From Actinomycetes bacterium (GTDB lineage: Bacteria > Actinomycetota > Acidimicrobiia > Acidimicrobiales > Palsa-688), in the NCBI GenBank assembly GCA_021819345.1, contig JAKARG010000253.1, positions 1-5,217 of the forward strand: a stretch of DNA of 5,217 nt, given 5' to 3'. Below are positions 1 to 4,991 of the stretch, one piece after another. Below the pieces are notes generated by a model. That model ran no database searches and was not told the DNA's origin. It saw only the letters and a program-made list of their open reading frames with translations. Made by a program: the position numbers and the translations under genes. The stretch's first letter is position 1. The number at the start of each line of letters is the position of its first letter.

Positions 1-787
1 GGTCCACCCGGTCGCCGAGGGCTCGCCGAAGCGTCTTGCGGCGCTGGGCGAAGCCGGCCCGCACCAGCGAGAAGAGCACCTCTGCCGGCACGAGCCCTGG
101 GTCGATCGCCGGCTCGGGCAGGCGGTGGATGCCCACCAGGGCCGACTCGACGCTCGGCCGGGGCACGAACACCGTGGACGGGACCGCTCCGAGCAGCCGG
201 GCAGTCGCCCAGTAGGCGACCTTGACGCTCACCGCACCGTAGGCGGCGTCGCCGGGGCCGGCGACGAGCCGCTCGGCGACCTCCCGCTGGACCATCACCA
301 CCATCCGGGTGATCGCCGGGACCCGGTCGAGCAGGTCGGCCACGAGGGGGGTGGCGATGTTGTAGGGGAGGTTGGCCACGAGGGTCCAGTGCAGCCCGGA
401 GAGCAGACCCGCCCAGTCGAGAGCCATGGCGTCACCGGCGACGACCTCCACGAGCCCGGCCGCCCCTGCAACCCCGGCCACCCGCCCGACCTCCCCCTCC
501 ACGAGCCCGGCCACCCCGGTCGCCACCAGCCGGTCGCGCAGCAAGGGCAGGAGGCGGCGGTCCAGCTCCACGGCGACCACGTGCGCGCCGGTCTCGGCGA
601 GGGCGACGGTGAGCGAGCCGAGGCCCGCCCCCACCTCCACCACCGCGTCGCCCGGGCCGACGCCGGCGAGGCGGGCGATACGTCGGACCGTGTTCGGGTC
701 GGCGACGAAGTTCTGGCCGAGGGCCCGGCTCGGGCGGATCCCGGCGCCGGCGAGCAGCTCGTGCACCTGGCCCCGGGTGAGGGTCAC
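1..787 (-). CDS. rsmA: 16S rRNA (adenine1518-N6/adenine1519-N6)-dimethyltransferase RsmA (KsgA), 3' end cut by window edge
   Basis: RsmA uses S-adenosylmethionine to dimethylate two adjacent adenines in the 3' terminal hairpin of 16S rRNA during late 30S assembly. Translating the minus strand from GTG 787 gives 262 uninterrupted codons to the window edge. Visible family motifs, in order: GQNF (about residues 24-27), the SAM-binding loop EVGAGLGSL (51-59), an acidic VELD at the end of beta-2 (73-76), GDA (118-120), the catalytic NLPYN (139-143) followed by IATPLV, VFVPRPSVESALV, and near the edge FAQRRKTLRRAL. Roughly 20-30 C-terminal residues are missing. The GTG start overlaps the tatD stop as GTGA, suggesting translational coupling; no good Shine-Dalgarno is visible. 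The loop between beta-3 and GDA (about 88-117) is longer than usual and carries an internal repeat. Identification is very secure; the exact start is slightly less so. Confidence 0.96.
   Translation of the reverse strand, partial: MTLTRGQVHELLAGAGIRPSRALGQNFVADPNTVRRIARLAGVGPGDAVVEVGAGLGSLTVALAETGAHVVAVELDRRLLPLLRDRLVATGVAGLVEGEVGRVAGVAGAAGLVEVVAGDAMALDWAGLLSGLHWTLVANLPYNIATPLVADLLDRVPAITRMVVMVQREVAERLVAGPGDAAYGAVSVKVAYWATARLLGAVPSTVFVPRPSVESALVGIHRLPEPAIDPGLVPAEVLFSLVRAGFAQRRKTLRRALGDRVD
445..512. repeat. Two exact 17-bp direct repeats 51 bp apart inside rsmA
   Basis: The 17-mer CCTCCACGAGCCCGGCC occurs at 445-461 and again at 496-512 (plus-strand reading). The offset of 51 bp is 17 codons, so both copies are read in the same frame of rsmA and each encodes AGLVE. 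They bracket a Gly/Ala/Val-rich stretch that lengthens the loop before the GDA motif. This looks like an in-frame internal duplication that has since diverged between the copies. Confidence 0.75.
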
Positions 788-1536
788 GCCGACAGGCCGA
801 ACGCCGCCGCCGTAGCAGCCCACGTGGCCTCCTCGACGGCGGCGACCGGCTCGCCGCGTGCCTCGGCCACTGCGGAGCCGACTGCGACCACCCAAGCCGG
901 CCGGTTGGGCTGGCCCCGGTAGGGCACGGGTGCGAGGTAGGGGGAGTCGGTCTCGACGAGGAGGCGGTCGGGAGGGCAGAGCCGAGCCGCCTCTCGTACC
1001 TCGCCGGCCCCCTTGAAGCTGACGATCCCACTGAAGCTGAGCCAAGCCCCGAGGTCGAGCGCCCGGCGCGCCTCGTCGGGGCCGCCGGTGAAGCAGTGGA
1101 AGACGGTCCGCTCCGGCACCCCCTCGGCGCCGAGGATGCCGAAGGTGTCATCCCAAGCCTGCCTCGTGTGGATCACGAGGGTGAGATGGTGGCGGTGGGC
1201 GAGGTGCACCTGGGCGGCGAAGGCCTCCCGCTGGAGCTCCCGGGGCGAGTGGTCGTAGTGGTAGTCGAGCCCGCACTCGCCGATGCCCACCACCCGGGCG
1301 CCGGGCGGTGACAGGAGGGGGTCCAGGGTCCCGACCCCGACCTGGGCGTCGTGGGGATGGAGCCCGACGGTCGCCCACACCTCGGGTCGGCTGCCGGCGA
1401 GAGCGATCGCCGCGGCGGACTGAGCGGCGTCGGTGCCGACGCTCACCAGCCGCCCCACGCCGGCAGCCAGGGCCTCGTCCACGGCGGTGACGTCGACCCC
1501 CTCGTAGGGGACGTGGCAGTGGCTGTCGGCCCACAT
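784..1536 (-). CDS. tatD: TatD family metal-dependent hydrolase (DNase)
   Basis: A 250-residue TIM-barrel metallohydrolase of the TatD family, whose members are 3'-5' exonucleases and DNA-repair or quality-control nucleases acting in the cytoplasm. Conserved positions are all present: the metal-binding DSHCH near the N-terminus (His6, His8), VGLHPH (57-62), GECGLDY with metal-bridging Glu87, LVIHTRQAWDD (His123), FHCFTG (His147), and ETDSPYLAP with Asp197, followed by RGQPNRPAWV, the family's usual RGxxNxP block. Length is typical (about 250-265). The ATG at 1536 begins MWADSHCH, where the family normally starts. An AGGCGG lies 5 nt upstream, and the metG stop is only 16 nt away, so the gene is cotranscribed with metG. 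Its own stop overlaps the rsmA start by 4 nt. The frame stays open far upstream within metG, but that portion is a shadow. The substrate in this organism cannot be read from sequence. Confidence 0.95.
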   Translation of the reverse strand: MWADSHCHVPYEGVDVTAVDEALAAGVGRLVSVGTDAAQSAAAIALAGSRPEVWATVGLHPHDAQVGVGTLDPLLSPPGARVVGIGECGLDYHYDHSPRELQREAFAAQVHLAHRHHLTLVIHTRQAWDDTFGILGAEGVPERTVFHCFTGGPDEARRALDLGAWLSFSGIVSFKGAGEVREAARLCPPDRLLVETDSPYLAPVPYRGQPNRPAWVVAVGSAVAEARGEPVAAVEEATWAATAAAFGLSA

Positions 1537-1541
1537 CGCTG

Positions 1542-1547
1542 CCGCCT
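1542..1547 (-). promoter_or_regulatory. Ribosome binding site of tatD
   Basis: AGGCGG on the minus strand lies 5 nt before the ATG at 1536, inside the 16-nt gap after the metG stop. It is the only reasonable Shine-Dalgarno at a start in this operon and supports the ATG choice over the upstream open frame. Confidence 0.5.
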
Positions 1548-1552
1548 GAGCC

Positions 1553-3061
1553 TCAGCCGGCGACCCGGGGGAACAGCGGCGCCCCGGTGGCCACCGGCAG
1601 CCCGCCTGGGTAACCGCCCCAGCTCGCTGCAGCCGGGAGGACCTGGTCACCCGGAGCGCCCGGCATCCCGATCCGCCTCCAGATCTCGGCCGCGGCCCGC
1701 GGCAGTGCAGGGCTGGTGAGCACCGCGAGGACCCGCAGGACCTCGAGAGCGTCGCCGAGGACCGCGTCGAGCGCCGGCCCCGGGTCGGCCTTCCACGGCT
1801 CGGCCGCCTCGAGGGCGGCGTTGGTCTCCCGCACGATGCGCCAGGTCGCCTCCAGCGCCTCGCTCGGGGCGACCCGGGCCCAGGCGGATGCGGCCGCCTG
1901 GTAGGCGTCCGCGACCACGCCGGCGAGCGCAGCAGAAGAAGATGGCGCAGGGCCGACACCACCGCATTTGCGCGCGACGACGGTGGTCACCCGAGAGAGC
2001 AGGTTGCCCAGGTTGTTGGCCAGGTCGGCGTTGTACCGGGCGACCATCCCTTCGTAGGAGAAGTCCCCGTCGGGACCGAAGGCCTGGTCACGCAGCAGGT
2101 GGTAGCGCAACCCGTCGACTCCGAAGGCCGGCACCAGGTCGGCGGGCGTGATCTGGTTGAGCGCGGTCTTGGACATCTTCTCCCCGCCGACAAGCAGGAA
2201 ACCATGGACCGCGACCTGGCGGGGTGGGTCGATCCCCGCCGCCATGCACAGCGCCGGCCAGTAGACGCAGTGGAAGCGGAGGATGTCCTTGCCGATCAGG
2301 TGGTGCACCGACGGCCACCAGCGGGCGAAACGCTCCTGGTCGGCCCCGTAGCCGACGGCGGTGGCGTAGTTGATGAGCGCGTCGTACCAGACGTAGAAGA
2401 CGTGCGCCGGGTCCCAGGGGACCGGCACGCCCCAGCTGATCGAGGTCCGGGAGATCGAGACGTCCCGCAGGCCGCCCTTCACCAGTCCGAGGGCCTCGTT
2501 GCGGCGGATCTCGGGGATCACCACCATCGGGTCCGACTCGTACCAGGCGAGGAGGCGCTCCTCGAACGCGGACAGGCGGAAGAAGTAGTTGTCCTCCGCG
2601 AGGGTCTCGACCGGCCGGCGATGCACCGGGCAGAGCCCCCCTTCGAGCAGGTCGCCCTCGGTGTAGTAGGCCTCGCAGGAGACGCAGTAGAGACCCTCGT
2701 AGGTGCCGAGGGTGATCCAGCCGTTGTCGTAGACCGCCTGCATGAGCGCCGAGACGCTCTCGTAGTGGCGGGGCTCGGTGGTCCGGATGAAGTCGTCGTT
2801 GCTGATGTCGAGCGACTCCCAGGTCTCCACGAACCGCCGGCTGTAGCGGTCCGCCTGCTCCTTGGGGGTGAGCCCGTTGGCTTCGGCCGCCCGCTGCATC
2901 TTGAGCCCGTGCTCGTCGGTGCCGGTGAGGAACCACACGTCGTCGCCGATCAGGCGGTGCCAACGGGCGATCGCGTCGGCGGTCACCGTCGTGTAGGCCG
3001 TGCCGATGTGGGGCGCGTCGTTCACGTAGTAGATCGGCGTGGTGACGTAGAACCGGGCCAC
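1553..3061 (-). CDS. metG: Methionyl-tRNA synthetase (class Ia, single zinc knuckle)
   Basis: MetG ligates methionine to elongator and initiator tRNA-Met using ATP. The 502-residue product has an intact class Ia catalytic core: FYVTTPIYYVNDAPHIGT with the HIGH-type signature HIGT at 18-21, FLTGTDEHG (44-52), a zinc knuckle of Cys126, Cys129, Cys144 and His147 in the CxxC/CxxH arrangement of the Thermus-type enzymes, WYDAL (225-229), and the KMSKS loop as KMSKT (295-299). The helical anticodon-binding domain follows (about 335-502, beginning near RYNADLANNLGNLLSR). There is no C-terminal EMAPII/Trbp111-like tRNA-binding domain, which is usual for actinobacterial enzymes. The start is GTG 3061, 9 nt after the rsmI TAA; family alignment (ARFYVTTPIYY) fixes it even though only a poorly placed G-rich tract precedes it. 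The stop is 16 nt before tatD. It is one of three translation-related genes in this operon. Confidence 0.97.
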   Translation of the reverse strand: MARFYVTTPIYYVNDAPHIGTAYTTVTADAIARWHRLIGDDVWFLTGTDEHGLKMQRAAEANGLTPKEQADRYSRRFVETWESLDISNDDFIRTTEPRHYESVSALMQAVYDNGWITLGTYEGLYCVSCEAYYTEGDLLEGGLCPVHRRPVETLAEDNYFFRLSAFEERLLAWYESDPMVVIPEIRRNEALGLVKGGLRDVSISRTSISWGVPVPWDPAHVFYVWYDALINYATAVGYGADQERFARWWPSVHHLIGKDILRFHCVYWPALCMAAGIDPPRQVAVHGFLLVGGEKMSKTALNQITPADLVPAFGVDGLRYHLLRDQAFGPDGDFSYEGMVARYNADLANNLGNLLSRVTTVVARKCGGVGPAPSSSAALAGVVADAYQAAASAWARVAPSEALEATWRIVRETNAALEAAEPWKADPGPALDAVLGDALEVLRVLAVLTSPALPRAAAEIWRRIGMPGAPGDQVLPAAASWGGYPGGLPVATGAPLFPRVAG

Positions 3062-3070
3062 CGCCAGAGG

Positions 3071-4021
3071 TTACCGGTCGCCCCCCCGCAGGCCGAGCGC
3101 CAGCTCGTAGACCCGCCGGCGAGGCACTCCGAGGGCCCTCGCGACCTCGCCGACCGCCGCCCTCCGGTCGCCGGGACCGCTCGAGTGCGCGGCCAGCTCG
3201 GAGAGGATCTCGTCGTCGTCGACCTCGCGGCGCGGAGGCGCCCCACCGAGGACCACCACCCACTCTCCCCGCGGCTCCTTGCCGGCGAGCCATTCCCCGG
3301 CCCCGCCGAGGGTGCCCCGCCACACCTGCTCGAAGAGCTTGGTGAGCTCGCGGGCGAGAGCCACCCCCCGGTCCGGTCCGCAAACCCCGGCCAGGTCGGC
3401 AACCGTGCGGGCCACCCTCGCCGGCGCCTCGTAGATCACGCTGGCCCGCTGCTCGCTCGCGAGGGCGGCCAGCCGGGCCGAGCGCTCCCGCCCCGACCGG
3501 GGGAGGAACCCCTCGAAGCACCACCGCTCGGCGCCGAGCCCCGATAGCACCACTGCCACGACCGCAGCGCTCGGCCCGGGCACCACGGTGACGGGGATCC
3601 CCGCGTCGAGCGCAGCTCGCAGCACCCGCCCCCCCGGGTCCGACACCCCGGGCATCCCGGCGTCGGTCACCACGGCGACCCGGCCACCCGCAGCGGCTGC
3701 GGCGACGGCGAGCGCTGCGCCGGCAGCCTCCCGGTGCGCCTCGATGCCGACGAGGTCGGGGGTCGGGATGCCGGCGGCGGAGAGCAACGCCCGGGTCCGC
3801 CGGGTGTCCTCGCAGCAGATGACGTCGGCTGCGGCGAGCGCGCCGGCAGCGCGCGGCGAGAGGTCCCCCAGGTTGCCGATCGGGGTCCCGACGATCGCCA
3901 CCGTCCCAGGGGGGAAAGAGGGGTCCCGAACCTGGTCGGGCCCGCCGTCCCCCGAGGCCGGCGACACAGTGGGGCCACCGGACCGGCGGGTCCTCCGGTG
4001 GGCAACCGGAGGCTCAGTCAC
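3071..4021 (-). CDS. rsmI: 16S rRNA (cytidine1402-2'-O)-methyltransferase RsmI
   Basis: RsmI is a SAM-dependent tetrapyrrole-methylase-fold enzyme that 2'-O-methylates C1402 in the decoding centre of 16S rRNA. Diagnostic blocks, numbered from GTG 4021: VGTPIGNLGD (44-53), CEDTRRTRALL (70-80), TDAGMPGVSDPG (119-130), VVPGPSAAVVAVVLSGLG, CFEGFLPRSGRERSARL, YEAPARVARTVADL, and RELTKLFEQVWRGTL, then a C-terminal helical region ending VYELALGLRGGDR. The start is uncertain. GTG 4021 overlaps the upstream stop as GTGACTGA and gives 316 residues with a 40-residue Pro/Arg/Gly-rich leader before the fold. GTG 3967 would give 298, and GTG 3901 would give 276, close to the family length of about 280. A GGAGGA at 3991-3996 has no in-frame start at normal distance. 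I chose 4021 because of the stop-start overlap; the enzyme assignment itself is secure. Confidence 0.94.
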   Translation of the reverse strand: MTEPPVAHRRTRRSGGPTVSPASGDGGPDQVRDPSFPPGTVAIVGTPIGNLGDLSPRAAGALAAADVICCEDTRRTRALLSAAGIPTPDLVGIEAHREAAGAALAVAAAAAGGRVAVVTDAGMPGVSDPGGRVLRAALDAGIPVTVVPGPSAAVVAVVLSGLGAERWCFEGFLPRSGRERSARLAALASEQRASVIYEAPARVARTVADLAGVCGPDRGVALARELTKLFEQVWRGTLGGAGEWLAGKEPRGEWVVVLGGAPPRREVDDDEILSELAAHSSGPGDRRAAVGEVARALGVPRRRVYELALGLRGGDR

Positions 4022-4331
4022 CGTGCACGGTGAGCCGGTCGCCGACGGCGAGCCGCCAGCGCTCGAAGGCCCCACCGCTGGCCACGATCACTAGCGGCGG
4101 ACCGAGCCCGGCCACGATGGGGCGCAGGCGCCCGAGATGGACCAGCCGGCACACCTCGACCTCTCCGGAAGGCGTAGGACGGCACCAGGCCACGTCGAGA
4201 GCGACGAAGAGCGGAGCCACGACGAGGCGCGGTCGCTCGAGGAGCGCAGCGGCACCGGTCTGCGGGTCGGGACGCCGCCGCGACCGCTCGAGCGAGGCGA
4301 GAACCTCGTCGCCGCGGGTCAACCACGCCAC
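4014..4331 (-). CDS. Small DUF192-like protein, divergent
   Basis: A 105-residue product read from GTG 4331. The N-terminus AWLTRGDEVLASLE and the C-terminus GGAFERWRLAVGDRLTV match the ends of actinobacterial DUF192 proteins as I know them, a family of small beta-rich proteins of unknown biochemical function. The middle is poorly conserved: where the family has a RARGLLGR-type segment and an F/W-x-M-x-x-x-x-P-I/L-D motif, this protein has only ALDVAW (44-49) flanked by diverged residues, and the first segment is replaced by RRRPDPQTGAA. No signal peptide or membrane segment is visible. The frame stays open upstream to 4868, but that extension runs through a tandem repeat and is Cys/Arg/Gly-rich junk. 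GTG 4331 is supported by family alignment and by a -10 box 6 nt upstream. It is the first gene of the operon and its stop overlaps rsmI by 8 nt. The DUF192 assignment is from recalled family pattern and moderate. Confidence 0.68.
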   Translation of the reverse strand: MAWLTRGDEVLASLERSRRRPDPQTGAAALLERPRLVVAPLFVALDVAWCRPTPSGEVEVCRLVHLGRLRPIVAGLGPPLVIVASGGAFERWRLAVGDRLTVHGD

Positions 4332-4337
4332 CCTCGC

Positions 4338-4343
4338 AGGGTA
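4338..4343 (-). promoter_or_regulatory. -10 box of a leaderless promoter for the DUF192-rsmI-metG-tatD-rsmA operon
   Basis: On the minus strand TACCCT matches the actinobacterial TAnnnT -10 pattern and is followed after just 6 nt (GCGAGG) by the GTG at 4331. Transcription would start at or next to the first base of the start codon, so the mRNA would be leaderless. The GCGAGG abutting the GTG is too close to act as a Shine-Dalgarno. I see no convincing -35 hexamer at 16-18 nt spacing. Confidence 0.55.
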
Positions 4344-4364
4344 CCGACACGGGCCCGTACCGAC
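4341..4364. promoter_or_regulatory. Palindrome with flanking direct repeats upstream of the minus-strand -10 box
   Basis: GTACCGAC occurs at 4341-4348 and again at 4357-4364, a 16-bp offset, and the perfect palindrome ACGGGCCCGT fills 4349-4358 between and into the second copy. The element sits where the spacer and -35 of the operon promoter should be. That position would suit an operator or activator site, but no regulator can be named, and chance palindromes are common at this GC content. Confidence 0.3.
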
Positions 4365-4410
4365 GCGCCCGTCCGCCGCCGGCCCGTCCGCGCGCCGCTG
4401 GCTCGCCCGG

Positions 4411-4566
4411 CACCCGCCGGCACACCGGCACACCCGGCACCCCACCGGCACACCTGGCACCCGCTGGCGACCCGACACCCGCCGGCACACCTGGCACCGC
4501 CGGCGACCCGACACCCGCCGGCACACCTGGCACCCGCCGGCACACCTGGCACACCCGGCGACCCGG
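4411..4566. repeat. Degenerate 17-20 nt tandem repeat in the divergent intergenic region
   Basis: About eight adjoining units, each beginning CAC. The 19-nt unit CACCCGCCGGCACACCTGG is exact at 4476-4494, 4512-4530 and 4531-4549. Related units of 17-20 nt lie at 4411-4428, 4438-4457, 4458-4475, 4495-4511 and 4550-4566, some ending GGCGACCCGA or GGCGACCCGG in place of GGCACACCTGG. Alternation of the two unit types gives a 36-nt higher-order period (4476 to 4512). Mixed unit lengths, not all multiples of three, argue against coding. The last units reach into the -35 zone of the plus-strand promoter. Confidence 0.88.
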
Positions 4567-4582
4567 CACCACCGTCCGGGGC

Positions 4583-4588
4583 TAGGCT
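4583..4588 (+). promoter_or_regulatory. -10 box of a leaderless promoter for the bL37-like gene
   Basis: TAGGCT fits the actinobacterial TAnnnT -10 pattern and is separated from ATG 4596 by 7 nt (CAGAAGG). That places the transcription start at or within a base of the A of ATG, so the transcript would be leaderless. The AGAAGG directly touching the ATG resembles a Shine-Dalgarno but has no spacer and would not lie in the mRNA. The -35 zone (about 4559-4565) is the end of the tandem repeat and shows only a weak CGACCC. Confidence 0.6.
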
Positions 4589-4595
4589 CAGAAGG

Positions 4596-4682
4596 ATGTC
4601 GAAGCGCACCGCCAAGGCCCGCAAGCGGGCGAAGACCAACAAGGCCAACCACGGTCGCAAGCCCAACCGCGGCCGGGGCTGA
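4596..4682 (+). CDS. bL37-like small ribosomal protein (28 residues)
   Basis: ATG to TGA encodes a 28-residue, strongly basic protein with about half its residues Lys or Arg and no acidic residue. It begins MSKRTAKARKRAK and ends KANHGRKPNRGRG. The KANHGRKPN block closely resembles the C-terminal half of bL37, the roughly 24-residue large-subunit protein first seen in the Mycobacterium smegmatis ribosome structure, whose end I recall as KANHGKRPN. Length, charge and position of that block all agree. If correct, the product binds 23S rRNA as an extended peptide within the 50S subunit. A -10 box 7 nt before the ATG supports an independently transcribed leaderless gene, divergent from the rRNA-modification operon. 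The same frame is open upstream to 4137, but that part is a shadow of the opposite-strand gene and the tandem repeat. The alternative is an unrelated basic peptide. The comparison is from memory. Confidence 0.72.
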   Translation: MSKRTAKARKRAKTNKANHGRKPNRGRG

Positions 4683-4712
4683 CCCGAGCGGCCCGGGCTG
4701 ACCCGAGCGGCC
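4676..4712. repeat. 18-bp tandem duplication across the bL37-like stop codon
   Basis: GGGCTGACCCGAGCGGCC occurs at 4676-4693 and, one base later, at 4695-4712 (19-bp period). The first copy contains the TGA stop at 4680-4682, and the second lies wholly in the 3' untranslated region. A recent slippage duplication is the simplest explanation. Confidence 0.8.
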
Positions 4713-4728
4713 GAACGGCGCCCCGTTC
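4713..4728 (+). terminator. Short hairpin 31 nt after the bL37-like stop, possible terminator
   Basis: GAACGG (4713-4718) pairs perfectly with CCGTTC (4723-4728) around a 4-nt loop, and CC/GG could extend it across a small bulge. No U-tract follows, which is common for actinobacterial terminators but makes the call weak. It abuts the left arm of the larger inverted repeat. Confidence 0.3.
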
Positions 4729-4829
4729 TCGGTGAACTTGGTGGCCCGGGGCGATCTCGGTGAGCGTCCGCGGCAGAAACAGCGCGCTAGCGCACCGAGC
4801 TCACCGGATCGCGCCGAGATCACCGAGTT
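4726..4829. repeat. Imperfect long inverted repeat in the convergent spacer
   Basis: The left arm spans 4726-4765 and the right arm 4799-4829. GCGATCTCGGTGAGC (4751-4765) pairs with GCTCACCGGATCGC (4799-4812) with one base indel. TTCTCGGTGAACTTGG (4726-4741) pairs with CCGAGATCACCGAGTT (4814-4829) at 12 of 16 positions. Each arm thus holds two copies of a CGGTGA core. The left arm carries 9 extra bases between its blocks. The unpaired centre includes the perfect palindrome GCGCTAGCGC (4784-4793). It lies between converging genes, so a bidirectional terminator or a dispersed palindromic element are both possible. Confidence 0.7.
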
Positions 4830-4880
4830 ACCCGGATCGCCCGACCGGGCTCGGCCCAGCAGCGCCAAGACCCCGCCGCA

Positions 4881-4976
4881 GCCGGGCCGCCTGGTCGGGT
4901 TCCGCCGGCGGCGCCGGGCCGCTTCTTCGGGCTCCGCCGCAGGAGCCGGGCCAGCTCGTCGGGCTCCTCGGCCGGC
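4881..4976. repeat. Three 32-nt imperfect tandem repeats next to the kinase 3' end
   Basis: Units at 4881-4912, 4913-4944 and 4945-4976 all start GCCGGGCC and share a central TCGGG(T/C)TCC. A fourth decayed copy may begin at 4977, sharing GGCCAGCTCGT (4981-4991) with unit three (4951-4961 area) before running into the kinase stop codon. A 32-nt period is not a multiple of three, so the array does not encode a repeated peptide. Confidence 0.75.
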
Positions 4977-4991
4977 GCTTGGCCAGCTCGT

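Larger units (their letters stand above)
4683..4991. other. Gene-free, repeat-rich convergent spacer (309 nt)
   Basis: Between the stop of the plus-strand bL37-like gene and the stop of the minus-strand kinase I find no credible gene. Frames open here give Arg/Pro/Gly/Ala-rich translations without a family match. The stretch holds the second copy of the 18-bp duplication, a short hairpin, a long imperfect inverted repeat, a featureless GC-rich stretch (about 4830-4880) and a 32-nt tandem repeat. Confidence 0.7.

Noticed and set aside
125..922. Plus-strand 265-codon frame antisense to rsmA and tatD
   Set aside because: Composition is His/Asp/Gly/Pro-rich, typical of antisense shadows, and every rsmA motif is on the minus strand.
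2099..3547. Plus-strand 482-codon open frame antisense to metG and rsmI
   Set aside because: High-GC DNA keeps antisense frames open. The translation is Val/Asp/Arg/Gly-rich with no family motif, while the opposite strand encodes two clear enzymes.
4411..4566. CRISPR array
   Set aside because: Units abut or nearly abut without unique 30-40 nt spacers, unit length varies from 17 to 20 nt, and no cas gene is nearby.
4137..4595. Long plus-strand frame upstream of and in phase with the bL37-like peptide
   Set aside because: It lies antisense to the DUF192-like gene and through the repeat, and its translation is Pro/Arg/His-rich low complexity. Only the last 28 codons resemble a known protein and they have their own promoter.
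4590..4595. AGAAGG as the Shine-Dalgarno of the bL37-like gene
   Set aside because: It touches the ATG with no spacer, and with TAGGCT at 4583-4588 the transcript should begin at or next to the ATG, so the motif would not be in the mRNA.
4332..4868. Upstream extension of the DUF192-like frame to 4868 giving a 284-residue Cys/Arg-rich protein with CxxC-like repeats
   Set aside because: The apparent Cys repeats are the translated tandem DNA repeat (4411-4566). The extension also crosses the bL37-like gene and its promoter, and family alignment plus the -10 box place the start at 4331.
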